64,000 bases of DNA from Nostoc commune NIES-4072 (GTDB taxonomy: Bacteria; Cyanobacteriota; Cyanobacteriia; Cyanobacteriales; Nostocaceae): contig NZ_BDUD01000001.1 in NCBI RefSeq assembly GCF_003113895.1, positions 6,948,559 through 7,012,558 on the forward strand, in the 5' to 3' direction. Positions 54,561 to 63,050 of this stretch are shown here, one piece after another (the first letter of the stretch is position 1; each line of letters begins with the position of its first letter). The position numbers and the translations under genes were made by a program. The notes beneath the pieces are model-generated. The model was not told where the DNA came from. It did not search any database and saw only the letters and a program-made list of their open reading frames with translations.

Positions 54561-54836
54561 ATGTGCTTAGGAATCCCCGGACAAATTGTAGAAATTACCA
54601 ACGCTAACCATAAACTAGCCCTAGTTAACATTGGTGGTGTGAAGCGCGAAGTAAATATTGCCTGCATTGTAGATGAACAACATCCCCCCGAAGCTTGTAT
54701 TGGTGATTGGGTGCTAGTACATGTTGGCTTTGCCATGAATCGAATTAACGAACAAGAAGCAGCAGAAACATTACAACTATTCCAAGAATTAGCAGCAGCA
54801 CAAGCAGGAATTAATACTTGTACCAATTCTGTATGA
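54561..54836 (+). CDS. hypC: HypC, hydrogenase maturation chaperone
   Basis: 91 residues from ATG at 54561: MCLGIPGQIVEITNANHKLA. The Cys next to the start is essential for binding HypD and the large subunit in this family, so the upstream in-frame TTG is not used. GDWVLVHVGFAMNRINEQEA is the conserved OB-fold end. It carries the Fe(CN)2CO group with HypD. Confidence 0.96.
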   Translation: MCLGIPGQIVEITNANHKLALVNIGGVKREVNIACIVDEQHPPEACIGDWVLVHVGFAMNRINEQEAAETLQLFQELAAAQAGINTCTNSV

Positions 54837-54865
54837 AGATGTGCCTATAGTGTAAAAAATAAAGA

Positions 54866-55054
54866 ACGAACCGCCAAGAGCGCCAAGAACGCCTTCGCGA
54901 AGCGTCTCGAAGAGAAGAAATAAGAAATTAAGAGATTTAGCGCAGCTTCACAAAGAAATAGTATTAAATAATAGACTTTTCTTGTCTCACGTAAAGAAAG
55001 GGTTTAAAACTCATCTCTTTCTTCCTTGGCGTTCTTGGCGTCTTGGCGGTTCGT
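54866..55054. repeat. Inverted-repeat element between hypC and hypD
   Basis: Arms ACGAACCGCCAAGAGCGCCA then AGAACGCC, and the complement at the right end (one-base indel), enclose about 130 bases. The sequence belongs to the common cyanobacterial intergenic repeats of GGCGTTCTTGGCG type; related pieces lie before hypC, before hypE (56290-56330) and after the gene ending at 60558. Confidence 0.7.
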
Positions 55055-55101
55055 AAAAAACTCCCCACCACAAAAGCAAAATTAACTATTCCCCAATCCT
55101 T

Positions 55102-56283
55102 ATGAAATATGTTGACGAATTCCGCGAACCGGAAAAAGCTGAAGCCTTACGCCGCGAAATCGCCAAATTATGCAACCAGCTAGAAAAACCCATCAAAATC
55201 ATGGAAGTATGTGGCGGACATACCCATTCCATTTTTAAATATGGTATCGAAGAAATATTACCCCAAACCATCGAACTAATTCATGGGCCTGGTTGTCCAG
55301 TATGCGTTATGCCAAAAGGGAGATTAGATGATGCGATCGCAATCTCTCAAAATCATAACGTCATTTTTGCCACCTTTGGCGATGCAATGCGAGTTCCCGG
55401 TTCCAAAACCACTTTACTGCAAGCTAGGGCGCAAGGTGCAGACATCCGTATGGTGTACTCTCCCTTAGATAGCCTGCAAATTGCCAAAGATAACCCCGAT
55501 AAAGAAGTAATCTTCTTCGCATTAGGCTTTGAAACCACAGCCCCCAGCACCGCCTTCACCATTTTGCAAGCAGCAGCCGAAGAAATTCATAACTTTAGTA
55601 TGTTTTCCAATCACGTTCTCGTGATTCCCGCCCTCAAAGCACTGCTAGATAATCCCGATTTACAACTAGATGGATTTGTTGGCCCTGGTCATGTCAGCAT
55701 GGTAATTGGCAGTGACCCATATCAATTTATTTCTCAACAATATAATAAGCCAATAGTCATCTCAGGATTTGAACCCTTAGATATTCTCCAATCAATTTGG
55801 ATGCTATTGCAACAGCTAGTAGAAAATCGTTGCGAAGTCGAAAATCAATATAACCGAATTGTCCAAAAAAGCGGAAACACAGTAGCCCTGCAAGCCATAA
55901 ATAAAGTTTTTGCCATCCGAGATAGTTTTGATTGGCGCGGCTTAGGTGATATTCCTTATTCAGGATTAAAAATTAAACCTGAATATGCCCAATTTGATGC
56001 CGAACTTAAATTTACCATTCCTAACCTCAAAGTAGCCGACCATAAAGCTTGTAAATGTGGAGAAATTCTCAAAGGAGTCTTAAAACCTTGGGAGTGTAAA
56101 GTATTCGGTACAGCTTGCACACCAGAAACACCAATCGGCACTTGCATGGTATCTTCCGAAGGCGCTTGTGCAGCCTATTACAAATATGGGCGACTCTCCA
56201 CCATTGCCAAAAGAACAATCACCCAAAAACCAAAAATAACTCAAGAACCTCTCCCCGCTTGCGGCTTCTCCTCAGACTTATAA
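55102..56283 (+). CDS. hypD: HypD, iron-ligand assembly protein
   Basis: 393 residues. MEVCGGHTHSIFKYGIEEIL and IHGPGCPVCVMPKGRLDDAI contain the redox-active Cys motifs; ACKCGEILKGVLKPWECKVF and EGACAAYYKYG the cluster-binding C-terminus. HypD carries a [4Fe-4S] cluster and assembles Fe(CN)2CO with HypC. Complete. Confidence 0.97.
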   Translation: MKYVDEFREPEKAEALRREIAKLCNQLEKPIKIMEVCGGHTHSIFKYGIEEILPQTIELIHGPGCPVCVMPKGRLDDAIAISQNHNVIFATFGDAMRVPGSKTTLLQARAQGADIRMVYSPLDSLQIAKDNPDKEVIFFALGFETTAPSTAFTILQAAAEEIHNFSMFSNHVLVIPALKALLDNPDLQLDGFVGPGHVSMVIGSDPYQFISQQYNKPIVISGFEPLDILQSIWMLLQQLVENRCEVENQYNRIVQKSGNTVALQAINKVFAIRDSFDWRGLGDIPYSGLKIKPEYAQFDAELKFTIPNLKVADHKACKCGEILKGVLKPWECKVFGTACTPETPIGTCMVSSEGACAAYYKYGRLSTIAKRTITQKPKITQEPLPACGFSSDL

Positions 56284-56341
56284 TACTCCGCGTACCTCTG
56301 CGCTTCCCTCTGCGTTCCTTTGCGTTAAAAAAATTTTTAAT

Positions 56342-57445
56342 ATGAACATTTCCCCCACAAACCCAATACAAAATCCCCTATTCCAAAAAATAGAACAAGT
56401 CCGCCGTCGCCAAGCAAAACTGCAAGACACTCATATAACTCTCGCACATGGTAGCGGTGGTAAAGCCATGCGTGATTTAATAGACGAAATCTTTATCAGC
56501 AATTTTGATAACCCCATTCTCTCACAACTAGAAGACCAAGCCAGCTTCAACCTAACCCCTCTCCTCCAACAAGGAGACAGACTCGCATTTACAACAGATT
56601 CTTATGTTGTAGACCCGTTATTTTTCCCTGGTAGTGATATAGGAGAATTAGCTATAAACGGTACAGTTAATGATTTAGCTGTAAGCGGTGCAAAACCTCT
56701 ATATTTAACTTGTAGCGTAATTTTAGAAGAAGGATTACCTGTAGAAACCTTACGCCGTGTTGCAGCCAGTATGAAAACAGCCGCAGAAAAAGCGGGTATT
56801 CAAATTGTTACTGGTGACACAAAAGTTGTACATCGTGGTGCTGCCGATAAACTCTTTATTAACACTGCTGGTATTGGTATCATCCCGCGAGGAGTTAACA
56901 TTTCCGCCCAGAATATTAAACCCGGAGATGCAATAATAATTAATGGTGAAATAGGCAATCATGGTACAGCAATTTTAATTGCCCGTGGGGAATTAGCTTT
57001 AGACACTAATATTGAAAGTGACTGTCAGCCGTTGCATAGTTTAGTAGAAACTATTCTCCATACATGTCCTCAAATTCATGCTATGCGAGATGCTACACGC
57101 GGTGGTTTAGCCACAGTACTAAATGAATTTGCTCTCAGTTCAAATGTAGGAATCCGTCTATACGAAGAATTTATCCCGGTGCGGGAAGAAGTCAACGGAG
57201 TTTGCGAAATTCTCGGTTTAGACCCGTTGTATTTAGCTAATGAAGGTAAGTTAATTGTGGTGGTTCCAAAAAAGAATGCTGAAAACGTTTTATCAGCTAT
57301 GAAATTACACCCAGTAGGAAAAGATGCTTGTATTATCGGCGAAGTTATTTCTTCACCTCCAGGTATAGTATTATTAAAAACAGCTTTTGGTGCTGAAAGA
57401 ATTGTTGATATGTTAGTAGGCGACCAATTACCACGAATTTGTTAA
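56342..57445 (+). CDS. hypE: HypE, thiocarbamate dehydratase
   Basis: 367 residues. ITLAHGSGGKAMRDLIDEIF, FTTDSYVVDPLFFPGSDIGE and MRDATRGGLATVLNEFA are PurM-like ATP-binding motifs. The C-terminal PRIC-stop supplies the Cys that HypF carbamoylates and HypE dehydrates to cyanide. Complete; 13 bases before hypA. Confidence 0.97.
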   Translation: MNISPTNPIQNPLFQKIEQVRRRQAKLQDTHITLAHGSGGKAMRDLIDEIFISNFDNPILSQLEDQASFNLTPLLQQGDRLAFTTDSYVVDPLFFPGSDIGELAINGTVNDLAVSGAKPLYLTCSVILEEGLPVETLRRVAASMKTAAEKAGIQIVTGDTKVVHRGAADKLFINTAGIGIIPRGVNISAQNIKPGDAIIINGEIGNHGTAILIARGELALDTNIESDCQPLHSLVETILHTCPQIHAMRDATRGGLATVLNEFALSSNVGIRLYEEFIPVREEVNGVCEILGLDPLYLANEGKLIVVVPKKNAENVLSAMKLHPVGKDACIIGEVISSPPGIVLLKTAFGAERIVDMLVGDQLPRIC

Positions 57446-57458
57446 TAGATTTTATAGT

Positions 57459-57800
57459 ATGCACGAATTTGGAATTACCCAAAATATAGTGGCAATTGTA
57501 ACTGAAAATGCCAAAGGCGTAAAAGTGCAGCGAGTTTTATTAGAAATCGGCAAACTCTCAGCCATCATGCCAGATGCTATCCGATTTTGTTTTGATATTT
57601 GCACTCAAGGCACAGTTTTAGAAGGGGCGACATTAGAAATTTTGGAAATTCCTGGATTAGGGCGATGTCGCCAATGTGGTGCAGAAATTTATTTAGATAA
57701 ACCATTTGGAATTTGTAATTGCGGTAGCGTGCAATTAGATTTAATTACTGGTGAAGAATTGAAAATTAAAGAAATAGAAATAGAGGAATTATGTGTGTAA
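57459..57800 (+). CDS. hypA: HypA, nickel-insertion protein
   Basis: 113 residues, MHEFGITQNIVAIVTENAKG; His2 is the nickel ligand of HypA. CRQCGAEIYLDKPFGICNCG is the structural zinc site. It works with HypB to load nickel into HupL. Overlaps hypB by 10 bases. Confidence 0.96.
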   Translation: MHEFGITQNIVAIVTENAKGVKVQRVLLEIGKLSAIMPDAIRFCFDICTQGTVLEGATLEILEIPGLGRCRQCGAEIYLDKPFGICNCGSVQLDLITGEELKIKEIEIEELCV

Positions 57801-58615
57801 CCTGTGGTTGTTCTGATGATGGTGAAGTCAAAATTACAAATCTGGAAACAGATAAAGCTGAACATAATCATACTCACACTTTACCAGATGGAACTGTCAT
57901 CACTCATTCCCACAATCATGATACTCATATAGAAGCGTCTCAAGTTCATGCCAAAATACACAATACAACGATATCCTTAGAACAGGATATTTTGGCAAAG
58001 AATAACCTGCTAGCTGCTCAAAATCGGGGATGGTTTAAAGGTCGAAATATTCTCGCTTTAAATTTAATGAGTTCTCCCGGTGCAGGTAAAACAACTCTTT
58101 TAACGCGAACCATTAATGATTTAAAGCAGCAATTATCTATTAGTGTCATTGAAGGCGACCAAGAAACTGCTAACGACGCCAAAAAAATTAAAGAAACTGG
58201 TTCTAAAGTCATCCAAATCAATACCGGAACGGGCTGTCATTTAGATGCATCAATGATAGACAGGGGTTTACAACAACTGAATCCGCCACTAAATTCAGTT
58301 GTGATGATTGAAAATGTCGGAAATTTGGTTTGTCCAGCCTTATTTGATTTAGGAGAACAGGCAAAAGTCGTGATTCTCTCTGTCACAGAAGGAGAAGATA
58401 AGCCGATAAAATACCCACACATGTTCCGTGCTAGTGATGTAATGATTATCACTAAAATTGATTTGCTACCTTATCTAGATTTTGATGTGCAAAAGTGCAT
58501 AGAATATGCTGTACAGGTGAATCCTCAAATTCAGATTTTTCAGGTTTCGGCAATTACTGGTGCAGGGTTAGATAATTGGTATAAATGGGTAACTGGTTGT
58601 ATTGTGAACCAGTAA
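57791..58615 (+). CDS. hypB: HypB, nickel-binding GTPase
   Basis: 274 residues. MCVTCGCSDDGEV carries the N-terminal Cys-rich nickel site; HNHTHTLPDGTVITHSHNHD is a His-rich nickel-storage stretch. LMSSPGAGKTTLLTR is the GTPase P-loop and KIDLLPYLDFD the NKxD-like region. GTP hydrolysis drives nickel transfer to HypA or HupL. Last gene of the operon. Confidence 0.97.
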   Translation: MCVTCGCSDDGEVKITNLETDKAEHNHTHTLPDGTVITHSHNHDTHIEASQVHAKIHNTTISLEQDILAKNNLLAAQNRGWFKGRNILALNLMSSPGAGKTTLLTRTINDLKQQLSISVIEGDQETANDAKKIKETGSKVIQINTGTGCHLDASMIDRGLQQLNPPLNSVVMIENVGNLVCPALFDLGEQAKVVILSVTEGEDKPIKYPHMFRASDVMIITKIDLLPYLDFDVQKCIEYAVQVNPQIQIFQVSAITGAGLDNWYKWVTGCIVNQ

Positions 58616-58621
58616 GTTCAA

Positions 58622-58796
58622 ATCGCTCAATATTGCTGTAGCTGAGTACAGGATTGCCAGTAAAGCGGCTGAAGATGGCATTTTGACCCTGGTATCCGAC
58701 ATCAACAGGAGTACCATTGTTCAACTGGCTGTAGTCGGCAACTAGAGTATCAGTGCCAGCGCCACCATCAACAATCCCATCTGTGTCAGTTCTTTA
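58622..58796 (-). pseudogene. Fragment of an RTX-type calcium-binding protein gene
   Basis: Minus-strand frame TDTDGIVDGGAGTDTLVADY then SQLNNGTPVDVGYQGQNAIF resembles the end of hemolysin-type repeat proteins (G-G-A-G-T-D-T-L). About 58 codons only, no start or neighbouring repeats. A remnant. Confidence 0.6.
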
Positions 58797-58977
58797 GGTT
58801 TCTAGCCCGATCGCGTCGATGGAGATAAGTTATGGAAAATTGAGGAGATAATTAAGTCGAATTCGTCTAAAAAATTAAGGTTGAAGCAGAGGACAAGATG
58901 ATTGGTCGTTGAAGACGCGATGAATCGCGTCTCTACATGAGGGTTTTGTTGCTTATTCTGAACTGTATTGATATATA

Positions 58978-59152
58978 ACTCTTTTGACCTGCACATCAAT
59001 TGCATCGACCTGCACATCAATTGCATCGACCTGCACATCAATTGCATCGACCTGCATATCGATTGCATTGACCTGCATATCGATTGCATTGACCTGCATA
59101 TCGATTGCATCGACCTGCACATCGATTGCATTGACCTGCACATCGATTGCAT
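58978..59152. repeat. 21-bp minisatellite, about eight copies
   Basis: Unit GACCTGCACATCAATTGCATC with variants GACCTGCATATCGATTGCAT and T/C changes, in eight near-perfect tandem copies. Because 21 is a multiple of three, several frames stay open: CIDLHIN units on the plus strand, AIDVQVN/AIDMQVD units on the minus strand. Periodic seven-residue repeats would form a helix or beta structure, but no convincing gene surrounds them. Confidence 0.85.
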
Positions 59153-59178
59153 CGGCTATTGTTTGCGTAATTTCTGAC

Positions 59179-59360
59179 TCAAATCTCGAAAGCACCTAAA
59201 GCTTTGAGGACATCTTTTTGAGCTGTCGTGATTCCTGTTACGCCTGTAATATTGGTTCCTTGATAAGGTCTGTCAGGATTGAGTGTTTTTAAACATTCAC
59301 CCGTTTGGGCATCCCAAATCTGAATCGTCCCGTTTTGGCTGCCGCTAGCGATCGCAGCTC
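59179..59360 (-). pseudogene. C-terminal fragment of a WD40-repeat protein
   Basis: Reads IASGSQNGTIQIWDAQTGEC, LKTLNPDRPYQGTNITGVTG, then ITTAQKDVLKALGAFEI and stop. This is the last blade and the typical tail of cyanobacterial WD40/NB-ARC proteins. Nothing of the rest remains. Confidence 0.8.
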
Positions 59361-59382
59361 AATTTGATAACCTGCGATCGCG

Positions 59383-59763
59383 CGGATTCGCAGCAGTCAC
59401 GATAAAATTGGCAAAGCATTGCGCCGTGGACATCACTACCTGCGCGAAACATCCTTTTATGACTCCCCCTTCTCGATTCCCAGACAATGCGAATTAGTTG
59501 CTTGGTCACAGACTTTATTTGACACAGAAGTGTTGATGGTGCTGAATACCAACGGCTTAGAAAATCGCGGTGCAGAAGTGACAGTAGATACTTACATGCA
59601 TCCTCCAGACTCGACCATGACTTTTTTATACAAAAGTGATTGGAGTGATTCATATTTACGCTACCCACCGCGCGGACAAACTGTAGCTGTACAACATCAT
59701 AACGACCTTCGCGCAACTGTACGAATTGATTTGCCTCCTTCAGGAATGGCGATTTTGGCGTAA
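59383..59763 (+). pseudogene. C-terminal fragment of an alpha-amylase-family gene
   Basis: Frame RIRSSHDKIGKALRRGHHYL, RETSFYDSPFSIPRQCELVA and LMVLNTNGLENRGAEVTVDT, ending MAILA-stop. The 'IRSSH..IGKALRRG..YLRE' pattern is the end of the catalytic barrel and beta domain of certain GH13 glycosidases. No 5' part is present. Confidence 0.65.
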
Positions 59764-59924
59764 GCAAACACCAGCATTTGGGCAAAGCTTTGGGATAAAA
59801 ACCTGGTTTAAATTTATAAACTTTTACCATAAGCTTTGCCCAAGAATGAGTAAATATCTCGTTAGTTTATCACAGGTAAAATAGACGTGGGCTAAGTCAC
59901 TATCCACTAACCCCAGAACCTACC

Positions 59925-60152
59925 ATGAATCAAAAAACCTATCAACTTCCACTAACCTTCGAGCAAATTCTTAATCTTGTCCTACAATTACCAGCACAAG
60001 AACAAGAAGAACTCATTCAAGAAATAAAGAGAAATTCTCCAAAAAATAAAGATGAAGATTTACTTAGTGTTTTTGAAAGAATCGGCAGAAATGCTCAAGC
60101 CAAAGGACTAACCGAAGAAATGCTAGAAGAACTACTCGCCGATGAATCATAA
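59925..60152 (+). CDS. Putative antitoxin
   Basis: 75 residues, MNQKTYQLPLTFEQILNLVL then QLPAQEQEELIQEIKRN, with an acidic C-terminus (LTEEMLEELLADES). Typical of small antitoxins that precede PIN toxins; the last 11 bases overlap the next gene. Confidence 0.8.
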   Translation: MNQKTYQLPLTFEQILNLVLQLPAQEQEELIQEIKRNSPKNKDEDLLSVFERIGRNAQAKGLTEEMLEELLADES

Positions 60153-60558
60153 ACTAATTGTCATTGACACAAATGTTTTACTTAGTGCTGCCCTAAGTCC
60201 TGATGGAACAGCCCGTAAAGCTCTAGATAAAATCTATAAAGAATTCTTTATTGCTCAAAGCAATGAAACTTATCAAGAATTAAAGACACGAATTTACAAA
60301 CGTAAGTTTGATAAATATATTTCAAATGAAGAACGGCAAGATTTTTTGGATGTAGTTAAAAAATACAGTAAATTTATAGAAATAAAATCTCAAGTAAACA
60401 TTTGTAGAGATCCAGACGACAATAAATTTTTAGAACTTGCTAAAGATTCCAGCGCCGAGTTTCTGCTCACAGGAGATCAAGACCTTTTATCACTCAATAT
60501 CCTAGCCGAATATCAAAACCAGATAATTACTCCCAGAGACTTTCTTGACCTTGGTTAA
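60142..60558 (+). CDS. PIN-family toxin (COG1569 type)
   Basis: 138 residues, MNHKLIVIDTNVLLSAALSP (first Asp, DTNVLLSA), SNETYQELKTRIYKRKFDKY (Glu) and NICRDPDDNKFLELAKDSSA (Asp cluster), then LLTGDQDLL. This is the complete PIN active site. It forms a toxin-antitoxin pair with the overlapping upstream gene. The hairpin at 60577 may end transcription. Confidence 0.92.
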   Translation: MNHKLIVIDTNVLLSAALSPDGTARKALDKIYKEFFIAQSNETYQELKTRIYKRKFDKYISNEERQDFLDVVKKYSKFIEIKSQVNICRDPDDNKFLELAKDSSAEFLLTGDQDLLSLNILAEYQNQIITPRDFLDLG

Positions 60559-60576
60559 TTTTTTTTGACGAACCGC

Positions 60577-60622
60577 CTTCTCTGCGAGACACTACGTGAA
60601 CGGGCAGTGTCTCGTAGAGAAG
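60577..60622. terminator. Hairpin after the PIN toxin gene
   Basis: Arms CTTCTCTGCGAGACACT and AGTGTCTCGTAGAGAAG are complementary with one mismatch. Part of a mobile-like intergenic repeat; no T-run. Confidence 0.45.
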
Positions 60623-60816
60623 GACGCAAAGAACGCAAAGGAAAAAATATTTAACTGAACTGTATTGGCTTAAATTAGGTAAGTATTAAAACTGTCTTGC
60701 TGTAAAAATTAACTTTATGTTCCAGTAAAAATACTATAGTCATTATGAATATTATTTTTTATATTTGTCTTGCATATTAAATATAAACTATAAAGAAACC
60801 TAAATTATACTTTATT

Positions 60817-60975
60817 ATGTTTCATCTTATTTTCAGTTTTTTCAAATTATTATTTTCGTTATGGGAAAAAGTGCCCGATAGCCTCAAAAAAGAGATAATT
60901 GAGTTGATAGTTAAGGAATTTACAAAACTATTCCGTAATTACTACAGGCATTGGCACGAGAACAAAAATATTTAG
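60817..60975 (+). CDS. Small unknown protein
   Basis: 52 residues: MFHLIFSFFKLLFSLWEKVP then DSLKKEIIELIVKEFTKLFR. An amphipathic or membrane-interacting N-terminal helix is followed by a basic helix. It lies 19 bases before the gene at 60995, so the two probably form one unit. Function unknown. Confidence 0.45.
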   Translation: MFHLIFSFFKLLFSLWEKVPDSLKKEIIELIVKEFTKLFRNYYRHWHENKNI

Positions 60976-60994
60976 TCAATATAATTTGAATAAT

Positions 60995-61369
60995 ATGGAA
61001 AATCATTCAGAAGGCTCTACCATTCAAAATAATCTAGAAAATCTTAATTTTGAAGATTTTTGGGAAGCAGATACAAAAATTCCAAATAACTCTGAAGATA
61101 TTCATGTATCTACAATACAATCCTCTATTACTGCTGCTACTTTAATAGCTAGTGCACCTCTTGCAGCTACATTATTCGGACTGGATGATACACAAAGAAA
61201 AAGTGAAAAATTTAGCAAGGAAGTTTCAGAATATGCAACATCAAAAGAGGTCATATCTTCTTCAAGTAAAAAAATTGGTGAACCAAATGCAAGCGAGACG
61301 GAAGAAGATTTTATAGAAAGAGCAAGCAAGGTGCTTAGAGAAATTTTAAAGGAAAAATTTAAAATTTAA
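60995..61369 (+). CDS. Unknown protein, partner of the 60817 gene
   Basis: 124 residues from ATG at 60995. An acidic, Asn-rich N-terminus is followed by a hydrophobic stretch, ITAATLIASAPLAATLFGLD, and a charged helical end (ERASKVLREILKEKFKI). Could be membrane-associated. No family recognised. Toxin-antitoxin, effector or small membrane protein roles are all possible. Confidence 0.5.
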   Translation: MENHSEGSTIQNNLENLNFEDFWEADTKIPNNSEDIHVSTIQSSITAATLIASAPLAATLFGLDDTQRKSEKFSKEVSEYATSKEVISSSSKKIGEPNASETEEDFIERASKVLREILKEKFKI

Positions 61370-61542
61370 CTAGTCTGTTAAACCGCCTTATTACGGTACT
61401 TACTCATCCCAAACACTTATTTTTGGGGAATAAAATTAAACATATACCATATTGAAACTCTTCCAAAATTGCAACACCCTGCACTTTAGGAGTACAAGGT
61501 GTAAGCAGCTATATTTTGTGTGATTCCCAGTTTCTATTTACC

Positions 61543-61917
61543 TCAAAGCCAATCTCGATAAGCTGATATTTCATTTACGCTGATTTCAAACGGCATCCCC
61601 TTGCCAAATGGCGGATAAACGCGGATTTTACCGTTGCTAGCAAACCGCTCTAACCTATTACCTAACTGGGCAATATTGCTGACTATATGCCAGTAAGATA
61701 CTAAGTCAGGGCAGTCAACAATTAATGTTAGAATGCTAGCATTTGTTGTGAGATACCACTGACAATTAGACAACAAGACTCGCGTAATGCGATCGCAAGC
61801 TAGAAAAAAGCATCTGCCAGTAGACTGTTCTAGCTCCATTTGCAGCATTCCATCCTCTTTTGTTACCTCAGTGGGAGGTAAATCATCGGGAGGAAGCAAG
61901 TAAAGTTTAGAAGACAT
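61543..61917 (-). CDS. Unknown small protein, paralogue of the 32265 gene
   Basis: 124 residues, the same length as the paralogue. Shared core: CFFLACDRITRVLLSNCQWY, TLIVDCPDLVSYWHIVSNIA and IRVYPPFGKGMPFEISVNEI, ending SAYRDWL. It overlaps the end of the luciferase-like gene upstream by 11 bases and is thus translated with it. Both copies accompany a flavoprotein oxidoreductase. Confidence 0.82.
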   Translation of the reverse strand: MSSKLYLLPPDDLPPTEVTKEDGMLQMELEQSTGRCFFLACDRITRVLLSNCQWYLTTNASILTLIVDCPDLVSYWHIVSNIAQLGNRLERFASNGKIRVYPPFGKGMPFEISVNEISAYRDWL

Positions 61918-62914
61918 AATTTCGCACCTCTTGGTTGTAGCGCGTCAAACTCTCCAGGTTTTTTTGCATATCCGAAGCCGAGGGTTTGAGTGCTAACGTA
62001 CCTAAATTTAATTCGTCCTGAAATTTCTTGATTTTGTCTCGACAAGTCTCCACATCACCAATAATTGAGTTCTCAATCAAATAATCTTCGTCGAAACAAA
62101 TGTTTGTGCGATCGAATGGTTTTTGGTTGGGATTCGCACTATTCTGTAATAATTCAGCCGAATTAGCTGTCATTTTCTTGCTAAATTGGCGAATGAAAGG
62201 TAATGCCTCACTCACTGCCTCATCAAATGTTTTGCCAACATAAAAAAAGCGTGCCAGCACGAAATTTTCCGCACCACTAGAATTTAAGGCTCGATATTTA
62301 GCAACAGTATCCTTCAATCTCTGTAGGGAGAATGGCGGCCCACCCATCAAGCTGAAGGAATGTTTAGCAGCAAACTCGATACCATCATCGCCGCCAGTGG
62401 CAACATACACTGGTATTTGACTCTGCAATGGTTTTGGATAAATTGTTAAGCGATCGCATTGATAATACTTGCCATTAAATGATACATCAGTTTCATATAA
62501 CAGCTTTTGAATCAGTGCGATCGCCTCTAGCATCCTGGGACGAGATTCACTTGGGAGTGTCGCAAAATGCTTGTTTTGTTGGGGAAAGGGGCCGCCTTTA
62601 GCAACCCCAAATAATAATCGTCCATTGCACAGGTTATCCAGAGTGGCGATATCTTCCGCTACCCGAATCGGGTTATGGAATGGCAGTAACACCGCCGCAG
62701 TGCCTAATTGGATAGTTGAAGTCAGCCCCGCCAAGTGTGCCATTAACAGCAACATAGAGGGGCTGAGATTGGATTCACTAAAATGATGTTCACTCACCCA
62801 GGCTGACTCAAAACCTAAACTTTCTGCCTGTTTTACTAGCGCGACTTGCTCAAAGATGGCACGATGAGCATCTTGGTGATGATTATCGTAATTGCAGAAA
62901 ATTCCAGTTTTCAT
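61907..62914 (-). CDS. Luciferase-like flavin-dependent monooxygenase
   Basis: 335 residues. AESLGFESAWVSEHHFSESN, then TSTIQLGTAAVLLPFHNPIR and ATLDNLCNGRLLFGVAKGGP are the classical bacterial-luciferase-like (LLM) motifs around the flavin site. The substrate is unknown. The downstream small gene overlaps by 11 bases. It may have a redox role near the hyp/nif region, but proximity is the only evidence. Confidence 0.92.
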   Translation of the reverse strand: MKTGIFCNYDNHHQDAHRAIFEQVALVKQAESLGFESAWVSEHHFSESNLSPSMLLLMAHLAGLTSTIQLGTAAVLLPFHNPIRVAEDIATLDNLCNGRLLFGVAKGGPFPQQNKHFATLPSESRPRMLEAIALIQKLLYETDVSFNGKYYQCDRLTIYPKPLQSQIPVYVATGGDDGIEFAAKHSFSLMGGPPFSLQRLKDTVAKYRALNSSGAENFVLARFFYVGKTFDEAVSEALPFIRQFSKKMTANSAELLQNSANPNQKPFDRTNICFDEDYLIENSIIGDVETCRDKIKKFQDELNLGTLALKPSASDMQKNLESLTRYNQEVRNYVF

Positions 62915-62958
62915 TACTTGCGTTAATACTTTGTGCTGGCTATTCTAGTGGTCGATAG

Positions 62959-63017
62959 GTTTGTAGTAAGCACTAAGCGTGCTTAAATATTTGAGGACTA
63001 AAGTCCCCACTACAAAC
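62959..63017. repeat. 59-bp inverted-repeat element
   Basis: Ends GTTTGTAGT and ACTACAAAC, with an inner AGCACTAAGCGTGCT hairpin and GGACTAAAGTCC palindrome. A common cyanobacterial mini-repeat. Confidence 0.7.
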
Positions 63018-63050
63018 ACCTTTACTCCTCTCCATTAATGCGATCAAAGA

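Noticed and set aside
58978..59152. The 21-base tandem array as a CRISPR array
   Set aside because: Repeats are directly adjacent with no unique spacers, and no cas genes are present.
58953..59195. 80-codon minus-strand protein made of AIDVQV repeats
   Set aside because: Open in all related frames because the repeat is 21 bases; its start region overlaps the end of the WD40 remnant. Kept only as a repeat.
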